From Gordionus sp. m RMFG-2023 (lineage: Eukaryota; Nematomorpha; Gordioida; Chordodea; Parachordodidae): 64,000 bases of DNA. Each line of letters opens with the position of its first letter. Position 1 is the first letter of the stretch. A program made the translations under genes and the position numbers. The DNA lies in NCBI RefSeq assembly GCF_954871325.1, contig NC_088777.1:14237366-14301365 (forward strand). The letters run 5' to 3'. The notes beneath the pieces were generated by a model. That model worked only from the letters and a program-made list of their open reading frames with translations, was not told where the DNA came from and ran no database searches. Below, one piece after another: positions 56,301-62,500 of the stretch.

Positions 56301-59300
56301 TCAAAATGAATCAAAAAATTTTTGAAGATTTTTGTTTCAAATTTTGAAGTAAAACGGCCGATGACATCGTTGAAAATTATATAAATTTTTGAAAGTGCTA
56401 TTTTACGGATCAAGTTTACTGATTTATTATAAAATAATATAATACACATACTTCTCCTTTTTTCTGGAAATTAGTCGGACCCCGTTTTATGCATCACAGC
56501 AACCATAATCAATTACAATTGCAACAAATGAATTTCCAAACCAATCCGCATCAACAGTTTCACCAATATTATAAAAGATTGCCACCTCCTCACCAACCTA
56601 AGCCATTAATGCACCAAGTCCAGAGACTTCCTAGTAATCCTATTCACAGAAACAATGATAACACTCCCAGAAACACTAATGGTGGGGTTTCAAAAGGCTT
56701 AGGTAACTTCAATATGGGTGCTGGAAGCGAAAGATACCTGACCAGGTTGCCAGCTGCTTCTTACACACCTTTTGGTCTGGGGAATGTTGATAAAAGTTTG
56801 TAGAGAAAACATTATAGTTTTATGTTTATAACTCTTTTTTTTCCACAAGACATTGAGTTTTTCATAAGAAAGAAAAGGAAAATGAATGAAATATAATTTA
56901 AAAAAGGAATGAAAATAAAGTTATTTAGATAAAAAAAATAAGATTATTCTTAGATAAATTTTTACTTCTATATAAAATAAAAAATTGTAATAAATATACT
57001 AGGTCTACCACTATTAGACAGGAGATTCGGCCGTTTTAAGCTAGCCATTTTGCCGGATTATTATGGAGAATTCCCTTATGGTCGTTACACTCTCCCTGCT
57101 TGTCATGCTATGTTGACTGCCCGGAATCAACCGAAACGGGACTCCCTCTTAAGGGAATTAGCCAAAATTCTCCCACTTCCGGGCGATATTTACCAGAGCG
57201 TTCAAGATAATTATGGTAATATAGGAAAATCTTCCTTAATTATCTTAATTTTCTTTCAAGGTCTAGTATTCTATTAATCTTATTGGCCCATTACATTTAT
57301 TAAATCTTTCCTTCCTCTCATTTTTTTCTATCTCTTACATTTTTTAATGACATAACAAGCAATGTTGTTAAAAGTTGCGCGCTACCACTACTTATCAAAA
57401 AAATTACGTAAATTCCTATTTTATATTTAACCTCATAAACATAAATTATTATTTTAAACTGGTAAAATATAATTTCGAATTTCTAAGGTATCAAATTTAA
57501 TAAAAAAAACTCATTTTTATATTATCCTCAATTCTAGCACGGTTATTTCTAATTATTGTTTTTTTTTAATTATTTACCTAAGGCAATATTTAATTTTATA
57601 AATATATTTTAATATAAGAAAAATTATCGAAAACAATGTGTATTTTTTTGATGAAAAAATAAGTTTCTAAGGAATTTTCCAACAAATTGTATAATTTAAA
57701 ACATCTTCTATAAAAGCGAATCTCTTTGAAGTCCTAATCACTGAATTTTTGTTGGCTTTAAGATTTTTAAGCCTTTTTGAATCCAGGTCAATAATATTCA
57801 ATTAAAAATTATAATTATTCCATAATTAAAAAAAATGATTTAATAATATTATGAATATAATAATTAAAAATACCTCTGTAAACTCTGATAAAAGTGTGCT
57901 CTTCATCTTAAATCCAGTGGATTTCAACTTGTCACCTAAAATACAAAAAAATTTACCTCTTATCTTTTATCCTTAAATATTAAACAGCTTCATAGCATTT
58001 ATATACTGAACATCTCATATTGTTGAAAGTTAGTAAATAATTTCCTACCATTTTGGCTTTTGAGCGCTTATTGTTAAAAACAAGCAAGCCGAAATATCGT
58101 TTTCTAAAGAATTTTAATATTTCGAATGTTTGCACGTAACAAATTTATTACCGGCTCCTAATAATTTCTATTATGAAATAATAGGTGATATATAATATAT
58201 TTAAAACAACTCTATATTATTTATAACTATATGTATACTTAATTTTTTTCTTCTAACGTCTACCAAACCGTCAATTTTTCGAACGCTTTAGTATGGACAA
58301 GCTTTGTTGTATTGATGCCACGAATCTTAGAATTTAAAAATGTGAATTTGGACATCCTCTTGAACTCTTCATTCATTAGAGATTCTGCATCAATAAAATA
58401 AACATGCTGAATATTGATTATATTATGATATTATTATTCTAAAATTGAACTCAAATATATAAATAATTACAATTTCTTCCAAATCATTCATTTCCAAATG
58501 TCAAACACAAAATAAAATTTTAAAAGTGCCTGCTAGTTGGGGAACTAACTCCAAACAAATTATATGAAACTGGTGGTGGCTTTGTTTCTGGAAGATAAGA
58601 GATTTTTTTATGTGATAAATTTGAAATCCAGTGGATTAAAAATAAAGAGAGTAAATACTTTTATCAATTAGTATAACATATACAACGGTAATTCTGGTTA
58701 ATATTTTATTATAAATCATTTTTAAGAAATATGTCGTTGTTAATTTAAATACTGTATATCGAGGGGAATATCTAAATCGGGTAATATTTTCAAAATTAAA
58801 TAAAAGCATTTAATCTAGACCCTAAGTTGCTTAATAATGATAAAACCACTAGAATCATAATAGGATATAATTTCCTCCATCTTAAGCATTTAAATCTCAA
58901 TCTTATTAAAAAACTATATATACTTACATATTACTCATTTTTTTAAAAGTTGAATACAAAATGTTTGAATTTCAGAGAAGGAAAAGCGATATACTTAATG
59001 TTATTATCAATATCATCTCCTTTCAAATATATAATCAGCCTTATTTTTTCAACCTTTTTAAATATTTTAGATTTATATTTAAATAAATTATTATGAACAA
59101 ATTATAAATTAATTTTTATATTTATTATATTTAAAAAGTAACGAAGGAGTAGCGTGCTCTTTAGCAACTATTATAGATTGTTTTTTTAACTTGATTTAAC
59201 TTTTTTGATTCAATATATATATACAACTTATTTTAAAAAATTTAGAATAAAATACCGATTACTATAAAATATAAAAATTTTAATATTATTCCCCTTTTTA

Positions 59301-59397
59301 TAGAAGATTCACACCTACTTGACAAAGAGATTGCTGCAATAACTAAAGAACGGGATTTCCTAAAGATTTTCGATATGTCGCCCCAATATTCGCCAGA
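19532..59397 (+). CDS. KMT2C/D: KMT2C/KMT2D (MLL3/4, Lpt/Trr)-family chromatin regulator, 43 exons, 3' end not in window
   Basis: Coding exons: 19532–19680, 19891–20124, 20197–20315, 20443–20552, 20986–21148, 24833–24950, 28301–28415, 28794–29038, 29502–29826, 30524–30701, 32228–32430, 32540–32650, 32914–33018, 33327–33511, 34051–34329, 36189–37009, 37322–37459, 37721–38091, 38402–38884, 39867–40110, 40844–41079, 41504–41723, 41878–41988, 42309–42447, 44980–45239, 45326–45399, 45484–45534, 46206–46355, 46804–46954, 47168–47607, 49082–49219, 49775–49937, 50156–50325, 50691–50829, 50949–51908, 52310–52894, 53028–53266, 53410–53625, 54252–54622, 55259–55815, 56475–56795, 57003–57215, 59304–59397. 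Phases match throughout: 10,694 nt, ending in phase 2. Domain order (ePHD, PHD clusters, HMG box, coiled coil) is that of KMT2C/D, the enhancer H3K4 methyltransferase family of COMPASS-like complexes. FYRN/FYRC/SET are not seen; the gene may continue past 64000, or be split like fly Lpt and Trr. Start ATG 19532 is the first good in-frame start but is not proven. Confidence 0.88.
20443..21148 (+). CDS. KMT2C/D-like exons 4–5: extended PHD finger (ePHD)
   Basis: Exon 4 (20443–20552) encodes WAHELCIVWSEG, matching the WAHHWCAAWSAG block of KMT2C/D ePHD domains. Exon 5 (20986–21148) encodes CYLCKNYGASLPCQVHGCSK followed by KFHFPC and LLCRDHT, the C-x2-C … C-x4-C … H-x2-C … C-x2-H pattern that closes the domain. 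The H-x2-C half of the preceding zinc knuckle is present. The C-x2-C half expected upstream is not: exon 3 shows only one Cys (NPKCKRK). ePHD domains fold as one unit with the knuckle, so either an exon is missed or the knuckle has changed. Confidence 0.85.
21575..23754 (-). mobile_element. hAT transposon with decayed transposase
   Basis: Ends TAGAGGTGGGC and GCCCACCTCTA with a perfect 8-bp target duplication ATTCAAAT (21567–21574 and 23755–23762). The minus strand carries transposase parts: ITDIWTDDYKNLSFLTII and FVLATRAMDEK (about 22980–23200), ACICHILNNIMHY and HTLKQDVIA (about 22717–22926), and SSERLFSVANLL (about 21890–21960), the dimerisation motif. Stops and frame shifts separate these. 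Sub-terminal CACGCCC words are repeated at both ends. It sits in the KMT2C/D-like intron between exons 5 and 6. Confidence 0.9.
22681..22760. repeat. Perfect 40-bp tandem duplication inside the hAT transposase
   Basis: 22681–22720 and 22721–22760 are identical, each starting GCTATTACATCTTG and ending TTAGTTTGCTAT. Perfect identity points to a recent event in an otherwise decayed element. Confidence 0.9.
23763..24832. other. KMT2C/D-like intron 5, right part
   Basis: AT-rich intron with a run of C near 24048–24058 and one minus-strand ORF (24063–24254) of unknown content. No exon is seen, although the N-terminal half of a PHD finger would be expected somewhere between 21149 and 24832. Confidence 0.4.
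24833..29826 (+). CDS. KMT2C/D-like exons 6–9: first PHD cluster
   Basis: Exons 24833–24950, 28301–28415, 28794–29038 and 29502–29826. Exon 6 supplies GWRCTDCKTCQICK. Exon 7 gives LAICEDCDKAFHTFCLKPP and GWKCK. Exon 8 gives NCRICLDCGTRTPG, WHSNYTLCDSCYQQ, CSVCKR and VKCGKCDK. Exon 9 gives FVHNECD and FICSTCC. Together these make one complete C4HC3 PHD finger followed by a second, closely matching the WKCKNCRICIECGTR / CDNCYQQ region of KMT2C. The closing Cys pair of an earlier PHD finger (WRCTDC) is present, but its N-terminal half is not found between 21149 and 24832. The intron between exons 6 and 7 contains the large foldback element. Confidence 0.87.
25400..28152. mobile_element. 2.75-kb foldback element with hAT-like ends
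   Basis: Left end TAGTGTTGTTAAA (25400) and right end TTTAACAACACTA (to 28152) are inverse, flanked by a perfect 8-bp duplication CTATCGTC (25392–25399 and 28153–28160). The arms, about 25400–26530 and 27085–28152, are long near-matching inverted repeats. The outer part of each arm has arrays of a unit of about 25 bp, CTTGAGTCATGAACTTGAGT-like. The central 26531–27084 contains a third, partial copy of the right arm's outer segment in direct orientation (26700–27084). No coding sequence is seen. The end sequence and 8-bp duplication suggest mobilisation by a hAT transposase (inference). It lies in the intron splitting the first PHD cluster. Confidence 0.88.
30524..32650 (+). CDS. KMT2C/D-like exons 10–12: inter-cluster linker
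   Basis: Exons 30524–30701, 32228–32430 and 32540–32650 join the two PHD clusters. They encode an Asn/Ser-rich linker with a short acidic stretch (VEDDDDEPAYVPI). No domain is recognised. Support comes from open frame, consistent splice phases (0 to 1, 1 to 0, 0 to 0) and position between certain exons. The linker is much shorter than the corresponding region in vertebrate proteins. Confidence 0.7.
30850..31045 (-). mobile_element. LINE fragment encoding a PHD-like zinc-knuckle piece
   Basis: The minus strand reads ETGAWQC–SKEITRNSIKCI, then, after a frame change, KWFHKWYSGEGS. This resembles the WPCGVC–NSIxCTxCxxWVHKRCSG knuckle found in many animal LINE polyproteins. It is short and decayed and lies within the KMT2C/D-like intron after exon 10. 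Assignment is by pattern memory only. Confidence 0.45.
31218..31404. mobile_element. 187-bp MITE related to the foldback family
   Basis: Ends TGGTGTTGTTAAA and TTTAATAACACTA with an 8-bp duplication CCTAGTAT (31210–31217) and CCTGGTAT (31405–31412), one mismatch. The ends match those of the foldback at 25400–28152. It is non-coding. Confidence 0.78.
32914..36345 (+). CDS. KMT2C/D-like exons 13–16 (start): second PHD cluster, three fingers
   Basis: Exon 13 (32914–33018) encodes DVCACCGSFGAG, FCFQCGQSYHPFC. Exon 14 (33327–33511) encodes HGWRCFKC, ICEICGRADDEARLILCDDC, YHTYCLKPPL and GSWKCQ. Exon 15 (34051–34329) and the start of exon 16 (36189 on) encode CICCETC, CGPCSSRETCPACRKKYSEM, ECGQCER, WIHGACEN and FTCKLC. 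All zinc ligands of three PHD fingers are visible, and the order and spacing match the PHD4–6 cassette of KMT2C/D. In vertebrate KMT2C/D the last finger of this cassette binds histone H4 tails (family knowledge). Odd: about 45 residues rich in Ser, Asn, Pro and Lys interrupt the third finger between CSW and YECGPC. Confidence 0.93.
33701..33879. repeat. 90-bp tandem duplication in a KMT2C/D-like intron
   Basis: 33701–33790 and 33791–33879 both start ACTTATATGGCC and end in TAAATGAATTCAT, differing at a few bases. It lies in the intron between exons 14 and 15. Confidence 0.9.
34330..36188. other. KMT2C/D-like intron 15; no element identified
   Basis: 1.86-kb intron. Contains a GGGGAGGGGAGGGG patch near 34577, an AT microsatellite near 34630 and words such as CCGGCTC / ACCGGGTTG (about 35650–35680) that may be transposon remains. 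No ends or target duplication could be placed. Confidence 0.4.
36189..38884 (+). CDS. KMT2C/D-like exons 16–19: long linker with the YLQELFFGE block and an LxxLL motif
   Basis: Exon 16 (36189–37009) runs from the last PHD finger into a Lys/Asn/Ser-rich linker. Exons 17 (37322–37459), 18 (37721–38091) and 19 (38402–38884) follow. The exon 18/19 joint gives GYLAENYPYYLQ–ELFFGE, matching the SYLQEAFFG block that follows the PHD fingers in KMT2C/D. FYVRPK in exon 18 resembles the vertebrate GGFMVR segment. Exon 19 ends in an ordered helical stretch with LEELL, an LxxLL nuclear-receptor-box pattern (family members carry such boxes; function here is inferred). Confidence 0.82.
38885..39866. other. 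KMT2C/D-like intron 19; nothing coding seen
   Basis: Intron with a C-run at 39357–39367. A 33-nt candidate exon at 39786–39818 was considered and not accepted because its phase does not fit the next exon. Confidence 0.4.
39867..42447 (+). CDS. KMT2C/D-like exons 20–24: low-complexity linker before the HMG box
   Basis: Exons 39867–40110, 40844–41079, 41504–41723, 41878–41988 and 42309–42447. Exon 20 contains a basic, structured-looking stretch (RPKFPFKFLLPPQP). The others are rich in Asn, Gln, His and Ser. No known domain is seen. All phases agree (0 to 1, 1 to 0, 0 to 1, 1 to 1, 1 to 2). The acceptor of exon 23, a short TAG at 41875–41877, was chosen because it restores the frame carried from exon 22. 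Confidence 0.68.
42965..44935 (-). mobile_element. hAT transposon remnant, interrupted by a MITE
   Basis: Both ends carry related inverse blocks: GAAAAAGGAACGCGTTACC (from about 42989) on the left and the complement of GAAAGGAACCGCATTCGTTACC-like sequence on the right (to about 44935). The minus strand holds a BED-finger-like start (KGAKSTLCKCKLCPH, about 44450), then FPLLSFLFIKYNTT (43630–43680), and beyond the inserted MITE VVLNTKRSCLSDQNFENQL (about 43230–43290), the hAT dimerisation region. The interior is deleted and frames are broken. It makes up most of the KMT2C/D-like intron 24. Confidence 0.72.
43315..43632. mobile_element. 318-bp MITE inserted in a hAT transposase gene
   Basis: Ends TAGTGATTTGCATCGGGCC and GGGCCTACATTTGCAGAGCTCTA-type complement, with 8-bp duplication GGTTGTGT (43307–43314) and GGTTGTAT (43633–43640), one mismatch. 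The interior has GCCCAACCCGA-like words. It interrupts the transposase between KYNT and the SCLSDQNF block. Confidence 0.85.
44980..45534 (+). CDS. KMT2C/D-like exons 25–27: HMG box
   Basis: Exons 44980–45239, 45326–45399 and 45484–45534 join in frame to give WQRDESLGIMATISPVLYAN, then YPSLKREVPD, ERSKQMAKLWRNVL, RIPYLQKARENRAFLRLQKS. This matches the HMG box of KMT2C/D (LGEMATVAPVLYCN … SKQIAKLWR … APFLQKARDNRA). It lies at about residues 1845–1929. HMG boxes bind bent DNA or, in this family, histone tails (family knowledge). Splitting the box over three short exons is typical of a large animal gene. Confidence 0.92.
45535..46205. other. KMT2C/D-like intron 27; nothing seen
   Basis: AT-rich intron just before the first A exon. 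No repeats or coding sequence recognised. Confidence 0.4.
46206..51908 (+). CDS. KMT2C/D-like exons 28–35: tandemly triplicated A-B-C exon module
   Basis: Three exon types recur in order. A: 46206–46355 and 49082–49219 (both start N-T/I-TSEDL). B: 46804–46954, 49775–49937 and 50691–50829 (DG-N/D-MN core, ending IKG). C: 47168–47607, 50156–50325 and 50949–51908 (start VEM/I-x-LD). A is phase 0–0, B is 0–1 and C is 1–0, so each A+B+C block is frame-neutral and can be copied without breaking the protein. The third A survives only as the tail of the C exon at 50156–50325. The last C exon reads on about 520 nt further than the first and adds a Pro/His/Asn-rich stretch. No domain is recognised; the region looks disordered and Asn/Thr/Ser-rich. 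Confidence 0.75.
47608..49081. other. KMT2C/D-like intron between C1 and A2
   Basis: AT-rich except a patch at about 48430–48560 containing TGGTTCAAACCCGGTTATCG, which resembles a pol III box B but lacks a paired box A. No corresponding long sequence exists between C2 and B3. Confidence 0.4.
49406..49601. mobile_element. Small inverted-repeat MITE, foldback-family ends
   Basis: The right end TTTAACAACACTA matches the foldback family, and the left end TAGTTTTAAATGACCC is a shortened form. The interior is a hairpin: ATTAAGATTTTAG recurs inversely near 49430 and 49545. No target duplication is visible, perhaps because the left end is damaged. It lies in the intron after A2. Confidence 0.6.
51909..52309. 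other. KMT2C/D-like intron 35; nothing seen
   Basis: AT-rich intron of about 400 bp without repeats or coding sequence that I recognise. Confidence 0.4.
52310..53266 (+). CDS. KMT2C/D-like exons 36–37: Asn/Pro/Tyr-rich region
   Basis: Exons 52310–52894 and 53028–53266. Exon 36 is rich in Asn, Pro, Tyr and Asp, with IKKEF as another psi-K-x-E-type site. Exon 37 ends in a hydrophobic/charged stretch (EEYRSWLYKKDQTLQNSLSN) that probably forms a helix leading into the coiled coil of the next exon. Phases 1 to 1 and 1 to 0 agree with the neighbours. Confidence 0.75.
53410..53625 (+). CDS. KMT2C/D-like exon 38: basic coiled coil after the HMG box
   Basis: This 72-codon phase 0–0 exon encodes LRKRKKSLASKQRQLKKSG, then LVNDIGGMQKRIEGLRKEMK and a final QHKSLLSDWQGK. 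It matches the KMT2C/D segment with LQAKQRTAKKAGRE and VTEQQSMVQKQLEQIRKQQK, a coiled coil that follows the HMG box. Its presence in the same open frame as the PHD and HMG exons is a landmark for an unsplit family member. Confidence 0.85.
53626..54251. other. KMT2C/D-like intron 38
   Basis: Contains an inverted pair near 53977–54033 (AATCATTTATTAAAACTATTA and its complement), forming a possible hairpin. Otherwise nothing is seen. Confidence 0.4.
54252..56795 (+). CDS. KMT2C/D-like exons 39–41: Asn/Gln/His/Pro-rich tail
   Basis: Exons 54252–54622, 55259–55815 and 56475–56795. The protein is low-complexity: MLNMQNMQHN, QLQQNMQNLQHSQYHND and HHSNHNQLQLQQMNFQ are examples, together with a Gly/Met-rich patch. 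Similar Gln-rich stretches follow the HMG box in vertebrate KMT2C/D and are thought to support condensate formation (family knowledge). No domain is recognised. Confidence 0.72.
54623..55258. other. KMT2C/D-like intron 39; nothing seen
   Basis: Very AT-rich intron; no coding sequence or element recognised. Confidence 0.4.
55816..56474. other. KMT2C/D-like intron 40; nothing seen
   Basis: Short overlapping ORFs on both strands (about 56018–56304) have no recognisable content and are taken as chance. Confidence 0.35.
57003..59397 (+). CDS. KMT2C/D-like exons 42–43: last coding exons visible
   Basis: Exon 42 (57003–57215) encodes an ordered-looking stretch, LPDYYGEFPYGRYTLPACHA then RNQPKRDSLLRELAKILPLP. 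Exon 43 (59304–59397) encodes LLDKEIAAITKERDFLKIFD and MSPQYSPE. I do not recognise either as a named domain. Phase 1 is carried between them. Exon 43 ends in phase 2 before a GTATAT donor, so the reading frame is not closed and at least one more exon must exist. The intron between them holds a hAT-like element. Confidence 0.62.
57361..59175. mobile_element. hAT-like element, ends related to the foldback family
   Basis: Left end GTTGTTAAAAGTTGCGCGCT (57365) and the right-end complement GTTGCTAAAGAGCACGCTACT are similar over about 25 bp. No clear 8-bp duplication is seen. The minus strand of about 58262–58420 is an open frame (VYFIDAESLMNEEFKRMSK …) of unknown family that could be a remnant of its coding part. 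It sits in the intron between exons 42 and 43. Confidence 0.5.
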
Positions 59398-59549
59398 GTA
59401 TATAAAATTTATACAAAAATTGCTCTTTTAAAACCCTTCATAGCCCAGATAGGGTCAACTTTTAAAAAATCTTATTACTTAGAATTGATAATGCTTTAAT
59501 AATTTAGGGTAATACTGTTTTAAAGTTATAATATTAATTTGGTTAGACC

Positions 59550-62500
59550 CCCATAAACTAATCAGTCTTTACTAAACTATATATGTTACAGGTTTTTTCA
59601 ATCGTTAATAATACATTCACAAGGTTTTTAATCATATGGGATCGATTGCAGAAATTATAAATATAATTGATGCCATGGGCGTTAGGTATTTAACCTCACC
59701 CAATATTATATTAATCATAAGTATATATATATATTCATTATAGCCATATCTAATTGACGAATATAATAATTCATAATGTATAAATAGTATACAATATTCC
59801 TACATTTCGCTTATTAATTGAGAGGAACGCCTACATCTCTTCAATCATCGTTTTGATGGCTTGTGTGCCAGCCCTCGTCTTGGCGTCTCATCCCACTTCC
59901 TATCATCGCTGCTCGCCATCACCCGTTCAGTAGTATCTGCTACCACACGTCCCATAATTGGTCAGCATGTTTGCATCCGATCTGGTGTCTCTATTATATA
60001 TTAATATAACCCCTTCATCTTAGACTATTACTTCCTCCAGCCCTTAGTGGTTTCGTTCCTTATCCATATATGTTGATCAACATCAAATTCCCTAACACTC
60101 GAATGTGTGTCATGTTCTCAACTTTGTTTATCATTAGATTTATTTATTTTATTTTCCACCTTTGGTCTAGCCCAGTTTAGACTAGTTCTTATTTGACGAC
60201 TGAACATAACCTTCGCTGGCGACCTACGCGTCAAATTATTTTCTCCCAGCCTATACCCTGCTGCCGTTGAGTCATTGCTTATTGCGAGTCATTATTAGAT
60301 TCTCGACTGGCATAATACCTTCCTTTCAAGGTTCGAATGGTTTGTTCCGCCTCCCTGTCTTCGGGAGGTATGGCGTTGAACGAATATGACAAATGTTGTT
60401 TTTCTCACAATATAGCTTAAATTTTGTAGAAATAAATTGAGGTCCATTGTCAGTTACAATACTGCCCCAAAGGTAACAAAACACTTTCGTTATCATCTCC
60501 TTCGCCGATGTCTTCTCATCACCACTGCCCATTTTGAATATGAATCCACTCCCTAACCAATATAGAGAGTTAACTGGTGCTGCAAATCTAGTTGTATACG
60601 CTCCCATGACTCTTTAGTAATATCTTGAGTATAAGGTTAACTCCATTACGTTTGTTAGATTTTTTTGACTCCCGACACAAAACTTTATATGCCATTCGAT
60701 GTTCTCTTTACACTTAGGCCACCAACAATAAAAATGAATTTCATCGCATTTATTCCAGGATGTCCCCGATGTAGTGTCTCCAACACTGCGTTTAGTTGTA
60801 ATTATCAATCTACCATTTTGACTTCCTCTGTCTTCTGTTAAATCTTCTCGATGGGTTTGGAAAATTAGGCTGCATTCAAAGTGGAGACGGATCCGTTTTT
60901 TACATCCGTTCCGTCAAAAGTCAATCTCTTCATTTTTAAAAAAATATAAGTAACGTTATAACGCTCTATAAAATTTTCCGGATCAAAAAGTCAAAATGTT
61001 TTGACTTCAAAATTTGCCGGATTCGTTTTTAAGACGGAAGGTATCGGAACGGACGCATTTTGAACATATATCAATTTTAATGAGATTGACCTTTGACGGA
61101 ACGGATGTAAAAAATGGATTCGTCTCCACTTTGAATGCAGCCTTACTAGATCTTGTTTTTCCTTCCGATTAAAACCGCTCCATGTTCAATATGCCATGCC
61201 ACTCGTTTTAGTATCGGATCTTGTACTGAATTCCTGTGCAGGTTTTCCTCTGCTTATCCTCTAAATTGATATTACGAATCGTCAAGAGTGTTTTTATCAC
61301 GATTCCTTATAATATCGTGCAACGGTAACTTAGATAAAGAGCTGGATATAAGATTCTCACGACCCGGTATTTATTCCACATTAAAATCGTACGCGGCCAT
61401 CTTCCAGTCCTATCGAGTCAGACAATTATTGATATCTTGGGAAGATCCCTCTTTTCTTTGAACAACCGTTCCATAGGTTTATGGTCTGTCCGACTATGAA
61501 ATAAAAATCTTCGATCGTAAATAAAATTATGGAGTTTTTCTATTCCGAACAACCGTGCCTTTGCTTCCTTATCAATTAGAGCATACTGTTTTACAGACTG
61601 CAACAACGTCTGAGACGCAAATGCGAAGTGTTTTTTCTGGTTTTGTGATGATGAGGTAAGATTGCTCCAAGCCCTGTATCTGAAGCATCAGTGTCTTAAT
61701 TTTGTCCTCTTGTTCCACTGTTGTCCAACACCATAGTGTTTTACGCTAGTTATTTGGTATAACACTGATACCTAACTATGAAGATTGGGAATGAACCATT
61801 CATGATACTTGACAGGACCCAAGAAATGAACGTAACTGATGAACATTCTTGGGAATAGGCGCAGCCTGGATTGCTTTTCCTCGCTTGCATGTACGCCATT
61901 TTGGTCGATAACGACACCTAAAAATGAAACAGAATTTGTTAAAAATTGAACTTTTTTAAATTTGGCTTTGACTGCTCTCTGCAGCCTATCGAGTACTATT
62001 TTTAGATTAATCAGATGTTCGGTGTCATTTTTACCGAAGATAATTACATCGGTCAGATAGTGGCAGTCTTTCAAAACATTGTTCATGAAACGCTGGAAAG
62101 TAGTTGGCGCGCATGAAGGCCCAAAAGTCATCCTTCGGTATCGAAAATATCTCTTATGCGTCTAGACGACCAAATATTCTTGGTGCTCTGGAAAGGGCCA
62201 TTTGTAGATACGCGTCCTTTAAATCTATCACTGTATATCGGTTTCCCCCTTGAATATTTTCCAGTAGGTAATACAACGTTGGAATAACATGATGATCGTA
62301 TATGGGATTTAACTAACCTTGAAATTTGCGCAAATACGAATCTCGCAATTGTTCTTTGACATTTACCGTTGGGGTTGCCCATTGCATCCTTGTAGTGGAG
62401 AAATCGATTGGTACCAAAATCTCCACAGCAACAAGGTGTTTTAGGGCACTCGACGAGCTGAGTCTCACCTCGTATCAACCCTGGCTTATCGTCAAAAACG

